NCBI GenBank assembly: GCA_020073385.1
Contig: JAIQFH010000013.1
Span: 1 to 64,000 of the forward strand
Direction of reading: 5' to 3'
Length of the DNA stretch: 64,000 nucleotides
Origin: Terriglobia bacterium
GTDB taxonomy: Bacteria; Acidobacteriota; Terriglobia; Terriglobales; Acidobacteriaceae
The position numbers and the translations under genes were made by a program. The notes beneath the pieces were generated by a model. The model was not told the DNA's origin, searched no databases, and saw only the letters and a program-made list of their open reading frames with translations. Of the stretch, positions 55,474 through 64,000 are shown one piece after another. The stretch's first letter is position 1. Every line of letters starts with the position of its first letter.

Positions 55474-58263
55474 TTATCTTGCCAACTCCACCCAAGTCTC
55501 GGATGAGGAGAGTGCGATTACGTAAGCTCCACGCTCCAGAAGCGGTGAGCCAGCCATGTGAAAAGGCTGCACTCCGGCAAGATGCGCCGGTTGCTCGATC
55601 CGGATGCGCGCCTGAGGCGTGAATCCGTCTTTTGGCGCGAGTGCGATTCGCAGTTTCCCGGATCTTTTATTCCAAACCAGACGCTCGAATTGACCGGAAG
55701 CCAATGTGAGCCAAAGGCCGGCAGGTGCTAAGTAAAACCTGCTGCGCGAAGCGTCGTGAGGCTCGACGGTGATTTCATCGCCGGCAACCGAAATGTTCCC
55801 GCCGAAGCAGATCCATCCGAAATCCGGATGGTTGGCAACGTACGTTCCGGTATTCCACGCGTGTCCGAAAAAGTTCGGCCCGTTGTCCCCGGATAAAGGA
55901 TCGAAGCGCAGCATATCGGGAAAGGAATGAAAGGCGGGCGCATCGAAGCCCTGTTCGTCGATATCAGTCAGCGCACCCATCACGCCGCCGTACCCCGTGC
56001 GAAGCAAGTGAAAATCATCGGGATGCTCGCGGTATTCCGCAAGTATCGGTATGGCATTGATGCCCGATCCATAATGATGAAGCTGGCGCTCGATGCGGCT
56101 ATATTTTGCAGCGTATATAAAATCCCAGTAACGGCGCGCGCTCCCGTTGTATCCCCAATGCGGAACCGTCGGCATGTATCCGATGATCGCGTTCACCGTG
56201 ACTTCAGCCTTGTCGTTGTAACCGAAATACTTGCTCCAGGCATACACCTCTTCCTGCCCGGTCGAATCCCACGGCATCTCGCTGCCGAAGGGATATGCTT
56301 CTGACTTCCAGTGGTCGGCGCGAGCTTTCATCGCAGCCTCAAGTTGAGCGGCTTGTTCGCTTTTTCCCTCCGCTTTGAGGTCGGTCAAGATTGCCACGAA
56401 GATGTCGCCTTCCATCTGACCGAATTGCGCTAGATCTGGCGCAAATCGCGTCATCGCAAGCGATGTTTGGTAAGCCTGATCGAGATACCAATCCCACGGA
56501 TGATGCTTGACCAGATCCGTGTGATTTCGGGCAAGCCGGTAAAGAACCCAATACGCGGCCGCTACGTGCGGATAGTTGAACGATCGATCTACGGCCTCGG
56601 ACGCTTGCTTGCTCCAACTCGTCCAACTCTTCCAATCGAGATCAGAGCGATAGTAGTTCGCTGGGAATTCATCAGGCTGATAGTAGAAGAGACTTTTTCT
56701 CACTCCGTATTTCTTCGGTCCATCATTGAACTGGATGCCACCCCAAACCACGCTATCGACAAACTGCTCCAGCTTGGCGACTTCTTCCGGATTAGGCTCC
56801 ACATATTCCTTCATGGCGAATGCGAGCCATGATCCTGCTCCACCCTCGTCGCTTAAACCGGCGATCCACACTCGGCTGTCCTGAGTCACTATATGGTTGG
56901 CTTCCCGGTCATAGGTCATCACTGAGGGTCCGCGGTGGAATGGATCTTTGGGATCATCGAACCACTGCTCGTGCGTGAGAAAACGACCCATATCGGCGAC
57001 GGCCTCGGCCTGCGGCTTGATGACGAAATAATGGATCGACTGCGTGAGTCCATCCGCGTAGGTGACAGTGAGCCGGGCACGTCCCCACTGCTTTCCGGTG
57101 AGCGCATATTCGGTGAATTCGCGGTTCGATGCTTCCCTTTTTTTCTGAATGTCGATCGCGCCGGTCGGCTCCACTTCGATTGATTTCACTGGTTCCGAGT
57201 AGCGCAGGAAGAGTTCCGCATGAATGTCTTTTGGAAGAACGTATCCCGGGATGCCAACCGCGACCGGGCGATGGTTCTCTGCAAGTGCAACTTCAATATT
57301 CTGGATGGAAGTGACAACCACGAACTGGAAGCCCACGCTCCAGCTTTCGTTGGGCGCCAGGATCTTCGACGTCGGCGGATTCCATGGTTGAGCTTTCTTC
57401 CATTCGTTCTCAGCGAAGGCTTGACTGACAACCATCCAGTCGTAGAAGCCCTCAAATGTTATTCCGCGAGGGGTCAAGTCCATGTAGATTTCTGGCTTAG
57501 GCTCCTGATGTTGCCTCCAACGCGGACTCAGAATCGGCTTGTAGGCTTCAAACGAGGTCTTGCCTTCCGGGATCACAAGCAATGCAGGCCCGTGGCCGTT
57601 CAGCCTGGTGACTTGAAGATAGCCTCCCTGCTGCCCGATGTAGGGATCGGAAAACGAGCAGATGGCGTGCGCTTGCTCGAGGGTGCGCTCGTTCACGTCG
57701 TTGTTGAAGACCATCGGAACGCCCAGGCCGCCGATCTCGATCGGAGCGTTCGTGTGATTCGCAATGGTGAAACGCAGAGTGAGCTTCCCCTTGATGACAC
57801 GCCAAGTGCGAATGACCTGCACGGGAATGGAGTCGGAAAACGCATTACTCAGATCGGCCGCCGCGAGAACGCCGCTCTCGTGGGGCGCATTCTTTGCGGG
57901 AGTTCGGCGGAGAGCTGTTGAGTAATCTTTCCACTCGCCATTCCCGGCTCTCAGGCGAATGTCGATGTCACCCAGATGATAGTAGCCGTCGTGCGAACGT
58001 TCGGTGAGGCGATCCCCCGGCGTGAAATCGAATTGTGCGTCTGTCTTGGGATGAAGGGCTGCTGCCGTCTGCGAAGAGCGCACGAGTGACAACTGAAAGT
58101 CTGGCGTGTCAAAGTTCTCGACTCCATCGGCGAGCATCGGCCCCGGCTGTGGAGGAGCTTTCTTCGGTTCCTGCGCGAGGGGGCCAACGCTCACGGAAAA
58201 CAAAAGTCCGGCACAGCAACTCAATGCCAGCAGACGTAACCGGGGAGGTACTTGGCTGATCAT
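55474..58263 (-). CDS. Exported DUF5695-like protein (putative carbohydrate-active, helical-toroid type)
   Basis: NFDTPDFQLSLVRSSQTAAALHPKTDAQFDFTPGDRL...DGYYHLGDIDIRLR; GPKKYGVRKSLFYYQPDEFPANYY; signal peptide. Confidence 0.65.
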   Translation of the reverse strand: MISQVPPRLRLLALSCCAGLLFSVSVGPLAQEPKKAPPQPGPMLADGVENFDTPDFQLSLVRSSQTAAALHPKTDAQFDFTPGDRLTERSHDGYYHLGDIDIRLRAGNGEWKDYSTALRRTPAKNAPHESGVLAAADLSNAFSDSIPVQVIRTWRVIKGKLTLRFTIANHTNAPIEIGGLGVPMVFNNDVNERTLEQAHAICSFSDPYIGQQGGYLQVTRLNGHGPALLVIPEGKTSFEAYKPILSPRWRQHQEPKPEIYMDLTPRGITFEGFYDWMVVSQAFAENEWKKAQPWNPPTSKILAPNESWSVGFQFVVVTSIQNIEVALAENHRPVAVGIPGYVLPKDIHAELFLRYSEPVKSIEVEPTGAIDIQKKREASNREFTEYALTGKQWGRARLTVTYADGLTQSIHYFVIKPQAEAVADMGRFLTHEQWFDDPKDPFHRGPSVMTYDREANHIVTQDSRVWIAGLSDEGGAGSWLAFAMKEYVEPNPEEVAKLEQFVDSVVWGGIQFNDGPKKYGVRKSLFYYQPDEFPANYYRSDLDWKSWTSWSKQASEAVDRSFNYPHVAAAYWVLYRLARNHTDLVKHHPWDWYLDQAYQTSLAMTRFAPDLAQFGQMEGDIFVAILTDLKAEGKSEQAAQLEAAMKARADHWKSEAYPFGSEMPWDSTGQEEVYAWSKYFGYNDKAEVTVNAIIGYMPTVPHWGYNGSARRYWDFIYAAKYSRIERQLHHYGSGINAIPILAEYREHPDDFHLLRTGYGGVMGALTDIDEQGFDAPAFHSFPDMLRFDPLSGDNGPNFFGHAWNTGTYVANHPDFGWICFGGNISVAGDEITVEPHDASRSRFYLAPAGLWLTLASGQFERLVWNKRSGKLRIALAPKDGFTPQARIRIEQPAHLAGVQPFHMAGSPLLERGAYVIALSSSETWVELAR

Positions 58264-58356
58264 TGCGGGTTGTCCTTCCTTCTTCTGTCGGTGAGCGTCA
58301 GCGCCTGCGCGATCGCTGCAGAGTCGGCTACGATTACGATCGATCTGAAAAGCGAG

Positions 58357-60753
58357 CTAAGGCGCTTCATCTGCCCGCACAGTTCGCACACCGAAGATGC
58401 CTCCGATGTCATTTCCATCCGTGGCTTGGAAGCGAACCGTCACTTTGCTCTTGCCTGTAATGAGTTCCGCCGGGATGACGTAGCTGACATCTACGAATTG
58501 CTTCTCCTGGTCTGGGCTGAGGTGCGGTTCTACGTGATCGCCAATCTTCTTGCCTTCAACCAGGATATCGAGTGTGCTCTTTCGCCATCTATCGCCACCG
58601 TAGGTCACCCACAAGGCAATCGGCAGGGAATTCACGACCGGCATGTCGAACGAGAACCAGCCTTTGCCTCCTCGCCCATGGTGGCCGCGCCAAAGCAGAG
58701 GGGCTGAGTCCTCTCCTTGTTCATTGAAATCGCGCTCCGACTGCATCTCGCCCGGCTGAGCAAAGGCGATCGTCGCTGCCTGAAGCTTCTGTTGTTTCTC
58801 CTGCTCAGCTTTGTATTCGGCGGAACGCTTACTCCACTCTTCCGGTGTAAAGACATCCCAATAGACTGCGTATTTCCGGCGCGGGAGTTCGTATAAAGGA
58901 GCAAACTCGATGTCCTGACTCAGTCCAACGCCGCTCGTCTTAAACCAGCCGGGCCTTCCAGCTTCTGGCTTGAGGAACTGCCCGACTGGCTCTCTCGCAA
59001 CCACCAAGGCCGGAGCCGACGGCGCGGGCATGCTCTCCTCGTCGTCCTGATGAACTTCAGGACCAAGGTCCCCGGCCATTACCAGCGGCCCCCACAGGAA
59101 TGCCATTCGACCCGGGTTGTCGGGCAGAGGTTCGGTACGCAACACCTTTGGGAGATTGAGTTCAACGGTGTCTCCTTGCCGCCAGGCTCGGTTGATCTTG
59201 ACGTAAGAATCCACCGGCGGAAGATCTTTCACCACTTCGCCATTCACCTTCACGCTGAAGCCAACCCCCGCCCAATATGGCCTGCGCAGTGCGAGCGTGA
59301 ATTGTTTCGGCGTTTTAGTTCGAATTTTCACCGAGGCAGAAGACCCGAGCGGAAAGTCCGTCATCGTCTCCACTTCCACGCCCGCTGAATCCCACTTGGC
59401 AATCGACGGGGCGTACAAACCAATCCAAAATTCCTCGGAGCCTTTGTAGTAGTAGATACCCGCGCCATGCAGCGCGTGACTTTCCATGCCCGTACCGACG
59501 CAGCAGGTAAAATCCTCAAACATGCGCTGATATTCGTGTTGCACACCTCGGCCGACGGGTAGCATGTAAGTAACAGTTCCGTCCTTCGGATCCTGCGAGG
59601 CCAGAATGTGATTGAAAAGTGCGCGCTCGTGAAAGTCGGCATAGCGAATATCGGGCTCGATGGAGAAAAGCGTGCGCGTCATCTTCAGCATGTTATAGAC
59701 GTTGCACGTTTCTGCCGTACGCCCGTCCACCATGTCGCTAAATTTGTCTGGCTCGCCGAAGTACTCGTTCTTTCCGTGGCCACCGGTAGCAAAGCTGTAG
59801 TGATAGACCACCCGATCCCAGAAGAACTTCGCAGCCTCCTCGTCGGCGGTATTGCCCGTATACACGTACCGCATCAGCACACCATAGAGCTTCGGGACCT
59901 GGGTATTTCCGTGCGTGTGAGAAATGACGTCTTTGTCTTCTGAGAGTGGATCGATCATCGCCTTCTGGTGGAACTTATCGGCGAGCGTGAGCCAGCGTGG
60001 GTCTGCCGTGTCGGCATACAATTCGGCGAGCACTTCATTCATCCCACCAAATTCCGTGCCCAGCATGCTTTGCAGTTGATCGTCGTCCAGCTTCGAAAGA
60101 ATCTTTTCGACCCAGCCCGCAAATTTGATCTCCACCTGCAAGGCAGTTGCATTGTCCGTATACCTGTATGCGTCTCTGAGCCCGGCGAAGAGTTTATGCT
60201 CGACATACCAGGGTGACCAGAGGCCATTCAGATCGAAACCTCCAGACTTAATAACCCCGTTGCTCAGATCGACGAAGCGTTGTTTCCCATCAACGCCCTG
60301 GCCATCCTCGAGTGCTCCGATGTATCCATCTCCCTGCGCGCCCTGGATCTCTTTCAATTGATCAACAATGTAGTTGGCGCGATCCTTGAATCGGGCGTCG
60401 CCCGTGGCTGCCCACATCAGGCTCACCGCCGACAAATAGTGACCCGCGATATGCCCGGTCAGATTGCGCTTCGGCCCATCCCATCCGCCGTAGCCCTCGG
60501 CCTTGGGCTTCAACCCGGCACGCTGGCGCAGGAACGCAAGCATACGATCGGGCTGGAGCTCGAGCAGATACTTTGCGTCGGCTTCCTGCGCTGCTTTGAG
60601 CGGCCCTCCCGTGAGCCTCACATGATTCAGCGGGAGCGGGTTCAGCTTGACGGTCTTGCTCTCCGCCAGTTGAGCAGGATTTACATTCCCGGCCGCGGCC
60701 TGCAACGGCAGGATTAAGCAGGCTGATAAACAAACCCACAGCGGGCTCCTCAT
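58357..60753 (-). CDS. Glycoside hydrolase family 127 (DUF1680) beta-L-arabinofuranosidase-like protein
   Basis: DGRTAETCNVYNMLKMTRTLF (E-T-C) and FEDFTCCVGTGMESHALHG (CC) match the Glu/Cys/Cys-Cys catalytic zinc site of GH127; GHYLSAVSLMWAATGD. Confidence 0.9.
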   Translation of the reverse strand: MRSPLWVCLSACLILPLQAAAGNVNPAQLAESKTVKLNPLPLNHVRLTGGPLKAAQEADAKYLLELQPDRMLAFLRQRAGLKPKAEGYGGWDGPKRNLTGHIAGHYLSAVSLMWAATGDARFKDRANYIVDQLKEIQGAQGDGYIGALEDGQGVDGKQRFVDLSNGVIKSGGFDLNGLWSPWYVEHKLFAGLRDAYRYTDNATALQVEIKFAGWVEKILSKLDDDQLQSMLGTEFGGMNEVLAELYADTADPRWLTLADKFHQKAMIDPLSEDKDVISHTHGNTQVPKLYGVLMRYVYTGNTADEEAAKFFWDRVVYHYSFATGGHGKNEYFGEPDKFSDMVDGRTAETCNVYNMLKMTRTLFSIEPDIRYADFHERALFNHILASQDPKDGTVTYMLPVGRGVQHEYQRMFEDFTCCVGTGMESHALHGAGIYYYKGSEEFWIGLYAPSIAKWDSAGVEVETMTDFPLGSSASVKIRTKTPKQFTLALRRPYWAGVGFSVKVNGEVVKDLPPVDSYVKINRAWRQGDTVELNLPKVLRTEPLPDNPGRMAFLWGPLVMAGDLGPEVHQDDEESMPAPSAPALVVAREPVGQFLKPEAGRPGWFKTSGVGLSQDIEFAPLYELPRRKYAVYWDVFTPEEWSKRSAEYKAEQEKQQKLQAATIAFAQPGEMQSERDFNEQGEDSAPLLWRGHHGRGGKGWFSFDMPVVNSLPIALWVTYGGDRWRKSTLDILVEGKKIGDHVEPHLSPDQEKQFVDVSYVIPAELITGKSKVTVRFQATDGNDIGGIFGVRTVRADEAP

Positions 60754-60870
60754 CACGAGACTTCTTACAAGAAGGTAGAGCACAGCGTTCACCATTGCGG
60801 CACCCTCGTGCAAACTGAGCAAACGTTTTCTTCTGATTTCACGTCAGTTCCACTTAAGCGAACAACTTTC

Positions 60871-62472
60871 TTACTTGCGCAGATTGCCGTCGATCATTCG
60901 CCAAATCCCCAGCGGATTGGCCTCTTTCAGTTCATCGGGCAGAGCGTTATCCGGGAATCCCTGGTAGCAGACCAGGCGTGTGAACCGGAAGATCGCCTGT
61001 GTTCCCACGGATGTGGAGCGTCCATCGGAGGTCGAAGGATACGGTCCGCCGTGGACCATTGCATGCGTGACTTCAACACCAGTGGGAAACCCGTTGAAGA
61101 TGAGCCGACCGACCTTGGTCTCCAGAATGGCGATGAGATCGGCGAAGTCGCGCAGGTCTTGTTCCGTCCCGTGAATGGTTGCGGTCAGATGGCCTTCCAG
61201 AGATCGCGCGATCTCCAAAATCTGTTCGCGGCTGGAATGCCGAACAAGCAGCGTAGTTGGCCCGAAGATCTCGGCCTCAAGGTCGGACCCCAGAAACGCA
61301 TTGGTGTCCGTCTCAAATACAGCAGAATGCGCACAAAATCCTGCCGCTCCGGAATGCTGCTTCTCGGCAAGCACTGTCACTGCTGGATTTGCCTTCCGCT
61401 TCGCAATGGCCGAATCGTAAGACGAATGGATCGCGCCAGTCAGAAGATGGAAGTGCGCAGAGCCAGCCACCAATTCTGCTAATTTCTTGGCGAACTTGTC
61501 GGACTCCGATCCCCGCTCGAGAAACACCATCCCCGGCTTGGTGCAAAATTGTCCAGCTCCCAGCGTGAAGGAGGCATGCAGACCGGACGCGATGTTATCG
61601 GCACGCTCACGCAAAGCTCCCGGCAGAATGAAGACCGGATTGGTGCTGCTCATCTCGGCATAGAAAGGAATCGGTTCCGGGCGGGAAGCAGCCACGTCCA
61701 TCAGAATTCGCCCGGCCGTTCGTGATCCGGTGAAACCACCCGCTCGCACGAGAGGGTGCTTCATCAGAGCGATTCCAATCTGCGAACCGTGTCCAAAAAG
61801 CAAGGAGAAGACGCCCTCGGGCATGCCGCATTCGCGAACGCTCTCCTGGAGTGCGCGACCGACCAATTCGCTGGTGCCGGGATGAGCGGCGTGTGCCTTC
61901 ACAATCACCGTGTTCCCACCGGCCAGCGCCGACGCCGTGTCTCCGCCGGCTACAGAGAAAGCCAGTGGAAAGTTGCTCGCCCCAAACACCACCACCGGCC
62001 CCAGTGGCCGCATCAGTGAGCGAATGTCCGGCTTCGGAAGGGGCTTGCGTTCCGGATCAGCGTGGTCGATCCGCGCGTTCACCCACGAGCCTTCTTCCGC
62101 AACTTGGGCAAACAACCGAAGCTGATGGCAGGTGCGCGCCGTCTCGCCTTGCAGCCGCGCTACGGGAAGCGCCGTCTCCTGCGCAGCCCTTTCGACAATG
62201 TCACCCGTGATGGACTCAAGTCTGTCCGCAATTTTTCGCAGGAACGCACCGCGCTCCCGGCCCGATGTGCGGCTGTAGGTCTTGAATGCATCGGCCGCGA
62301 GCTGTACGGCACCGTCGACTTCCTCGGCCGTAGCGGGAATGAACCCCGGCTGCAACTGCTGACCGGTGGTTGGGTCATGCGCATACAGAGGATTTCCCGA
62401 ACCTGCACCCTCGCGAAAGCCAACCAGCGAGCGCCCTGATAGTTTTGCCATCTCACCCAACATAAGTTTCAC
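60871..62472 (-). CDS. NADP-dependent aldehyde dehydrogenase, alpha-ketoglutarate semialdehyde dehydrogenase-like
   Basis: LGPVVVFGASNFPLAFSVAGGDTASALAGGNTVIVKAHAAHPGTSELVGRAL; GAGQFCTKPGMVFL catalytic Cys; GTG start overlaps the upstream stop. Confidence 0.87.
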   Translation of the reverse strand: MKLMLGEMAKLSGRSLVGFREGAGSGNPLYAHDPTTGQQLQPGFIPATAEEVDGAVQLAADAFKTYSRTSGRERGAFLRKIADRLESITGDIVERAAQETALPVARLQGETARTCHQLRLFAQVAEEGSWVNARIDHADPERKPLPKPDIRSLMRPLGPVVVFGASNFPLAFSVAGGDTASALAGGNTVIVKAHAAHPGTSELVGRALQESVRECGMPEGVFSLLFGHGSQIGIALMKHPLVRAGGFTGSRTAGRILMDVAASRPEPIPFYAEMSSTNPVFILPGALRERADNIASGLHASFTLGAGQFCTKPGMVFLERGSESDKFAKKLAELVAGSAHFHLLTGAIHSSYDSAIAKRKANPAVTVLAEKQHSGAAGFCAHSAVFETDTNAFLGSDLEAEIFGPTTLLVRHSSREQILEIARSLEGHLTATIHGTEQDLRDFADLIAILETKVGRLIFNGFPTGVEVTHAMVHGGPYPSTSDGRSTSVGTQAIFRFTRLVCYQGFPDNALPDELKEANPLGIWRMIDGNLRK

Positions 62473-63392
62473 TTCCTATTCGGTAAGGCATACGAAGCGA
62501 CAGATTCCGGCCGCGCTCGTAATGCTTCACGGATGATTTTCTTCGCCTGCTCGAGTTCGCTCCCCACCAATTCCAATCGCGGCGGCCTCACACGGGTGGT
62601 TCCCATCCCGACCTCGGCCTGCACTAGTTTGATGAGCTGCACGAACTTTGGCACCGTATCCATTCTCAACAGGGGCAGGAACCAGCGATACAATTCAAAC
62701 GCTTTTCGATCTTCTCCCCGGATTCCATGGTTGAAAAGGTCCACTGACTCGCGCGGCAACGCATTCGCCAGGCCAGCAACCCATCCTGTCGCGCCCACGC
62801 CGATCGCTTCCAGTACCGCGTCATCCACACCTACGGAAATCTCGACCCGGTTATCGACAAGCGCGCGAATCGCCGACACTCGCCTCGCGTCGGTACTCGA
62901 TTCCTTGACCGCCCTGAAGTTCTCGAACTCTGACGCAAGTTCCTGGATGTGCTCCGGGAGAAAATCAGTTCCGTATGCGACCGGATTGTTGTACAGCATG
63001 CAGGAGAGCGGCGTAGCGCGGAACACCGACGCAACGTGAGCTTTCATCTCGCGCCAGTCACCGAGATACACATACGGCGGCAAAACCATCAGCCCGGAAC
63101 AGCCCAGGTCGCTCGCAGCGTTCGCCAGCGACACCGACTCAGAAGTCGTGAGAGACGAAATCGAGGCGACCAGGGTCCCGCCGCCATTCACTGCCTTTCC
63201 GAGCGTGCGGAGGATTTCAGTCTTTTCGTCGAACGACAGTGTCGCGCCCTCGCCCAGCGACCCCAAGGCAACTACGCCGGCGCACCCTTTCTCCAGCAGC
63301 CAGCGCGAATGTTCCGCAAGGAATCCATGATCGACGCTGAGATTCTGGTTGAAAGGAGTTGTGATTGCCGGCGTGACGCCTTTCCAGTTCAT
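62469..63392 (-). CDS. Dihydrodipicolinate synthase family protein (candidate Pyr4H2C deaminase or L-KDA dehydratase)
   Basis: GVTPAITTPFNQNLSVDHGFLAEHSRWLLEKGCAGVVALGSLGEGATLSFDEK; CMLYNNPVAYGTD; FRAVKESSTDARRVSAIRAL. Confidence 0.87.
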   Translation of the reverse strand: MNWKGVTPAITTPFNQNLSVDHGFLAEHSRWLLEKGCAGVVALGSLGEGATLSFDEKTEILRTLGKAVNGGGTLVASISSLTTSESVSLANAASDLGCSGLMVLPPYVYLGDWREMKAHVASVFRATPLSCMLYNNPVAYGTDFLPEHIQELASEFENFRAVKESSTDARRVSAIRALVDNRVEISVGVDDAVLEAIGVGATGWVAGLANALPRESVDLFNHGIRGEDRKAFELYRWFLPLLRMDTVPKFVQLIKLVQAEVGMGTTRVRPPRLELVGSELEQAKKIIREALRARPESVASYALPNRK

Positions 63393-64000
63393 TGAATTTC
63401 TCCTGTCACTTCTGGGATCGACTGCGGCTGCGCAGCCAAGAGTTCAACTCGCGCCGGGAAGAGCGGCGGGCGAACGGAATCCGGGTTCCATTTGAAGAGA
63501 AACTGCGTGGCTGGTCCGCAAATTCTTCCCTGGCAAGGCCCCATTCCGCAACGTGTGTGCAGCTTCGCGGAACGCCACGATGTGTGCTCGCGAAGCCGCG
63601 AGTAGGGAACGTCTTCGCATCGGCAAATCAGAGTGTCCGGCGACGGCAGGCTTCTCAGTTCCGAGCGCAGACAGAATGTTGCGTCCAGCAGGCGCGCAAA
63701 CCGGCGGAATCTCTCCCGCTTGGGAAACAGCGCTTGCGCTTCGGAGGTTCGGCCGGTCGCGGCCAGTCCGGCAATCTGTCCCTCAATCAGGGCCAAGTCG
63801 ACTCCGCCGATGCCTGTCGGTTCGCCTGCGCACAAGATTCCTTCCACCGTGGTCTGCTGAAGGTCGTTCACCTGTACGTAGCCGTTTCTGGTTCGACATC
63901 CCAGCAGGATCGCGAGCTCCGTGTTGGGAACAAGATGAAAGCCGCACGCCAGATAATCGCACTTGATAACTCCAGTGCGGCCGGCGTGCGAAACGGTCAC
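63389..64000 (-). CDS. FAD-dependent oxidoreductase with C-terminal BFD-like [2Fe-2S] domain (HcnB/amine dehydrogenase-type), truncated by window edge
   Basis: YLACGFHLVPNTELAILLGC; VEGILCAGEPTGIGGVDLALIEGQIAGLAA; ICRCEDVPYSRL...HTRCGMGPCQGRICGPA. Confidence 0.87.
   Translation of the reverse strand: MTVSHAGRTGVIKCDYLACGFHLVPNTELAILLGCRTRNGYVQVNDLQQTTVEGILCAGEPTGIGGVDLALIEGQIAGLAATGRTSEAQALFPKRERFRRFARLLDATFCLRSELRSLPSPDTLICRCEDVPYSRLREHTSWRSAKLHTRCGMGPCQGRICGPATQFLFKWNPDSVRPPLFPARVELLAAQPQSIPEVTGEIQ

Noticed and set aside
1-64000. tRNA, rRNA, CRISPR arrays, prophage or toxin-antitoxin/defence genes
   Set aside because: No regularly spaced direct repeats, tRNA cloverleaf-like segments, phage structural genes or recognisable defence domains were seen by eye; tRNAscan/CRISPR-finder runs would be needed to exclude small features.

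Overview
The window looks like about 64 kb of a GC-rich bacterial chromosome. Gene content (Oar-like carboxypeptidase-regulatory TonB receptors, CadC/TolB/TPR regulators, no SusD) suggests an Acidobacteriota; this taxonomic guess is from memory of family distributions. I support about 40 protein-coding genes and no rRNA, tRNA or CRISPR. Blocks: (1) a sugar-type MFS transporter fragment, then an exported redox cluster (one-heme/PD40/TPR protein, 7-CXXCH cytochrome c, TlpA-like TPR thioredoxin). (2) A frameshifted transposase relic, then MOSC, GNAT, MddA-like methyltransferase, a secreted unknown protein and a CadC/TolB/TPR regulator. (3) A large carbohydrate superlocus, about 11.4-36.6 kb: PfkB kinase, NagB-like deaminase, a tightly coupled six-gene minus-strand operon, SSS symporter, a four-gene operon with an AgaS-like SIS protein, a putative glycosidase, heparinase II/III, Gfo/Idh/MocA and a DeoR regulator. 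(4) TonB receptor + CocE/NonD hydrolase, then an M13 peptidase. (5) Two-component system + second TonB receptor + GH30 + GH3-PA14. (6) A minus-strand block with a DUF5695-like protein, a GH127 beta-L-arabinofuranosidase, a KGSA-dehydrogenase-like ALDH, a DHDPS-family protein and a BFD-type FAD oxidoreductase. The strongest hypothesis is that block 6 couples removal of arabinose from hydroxyproline-rich plant glycoproteins to hydroxyproline and/or arabinose catabolism converging on alpha-ketoglutarate semialdehyde. Other leads are a T-rich operator-like motif shared by three intergenic regions of block 3, a tandem alpha/beta-hydrolase with an apparently degenerate second domain, and two families of short intergenic repeats.
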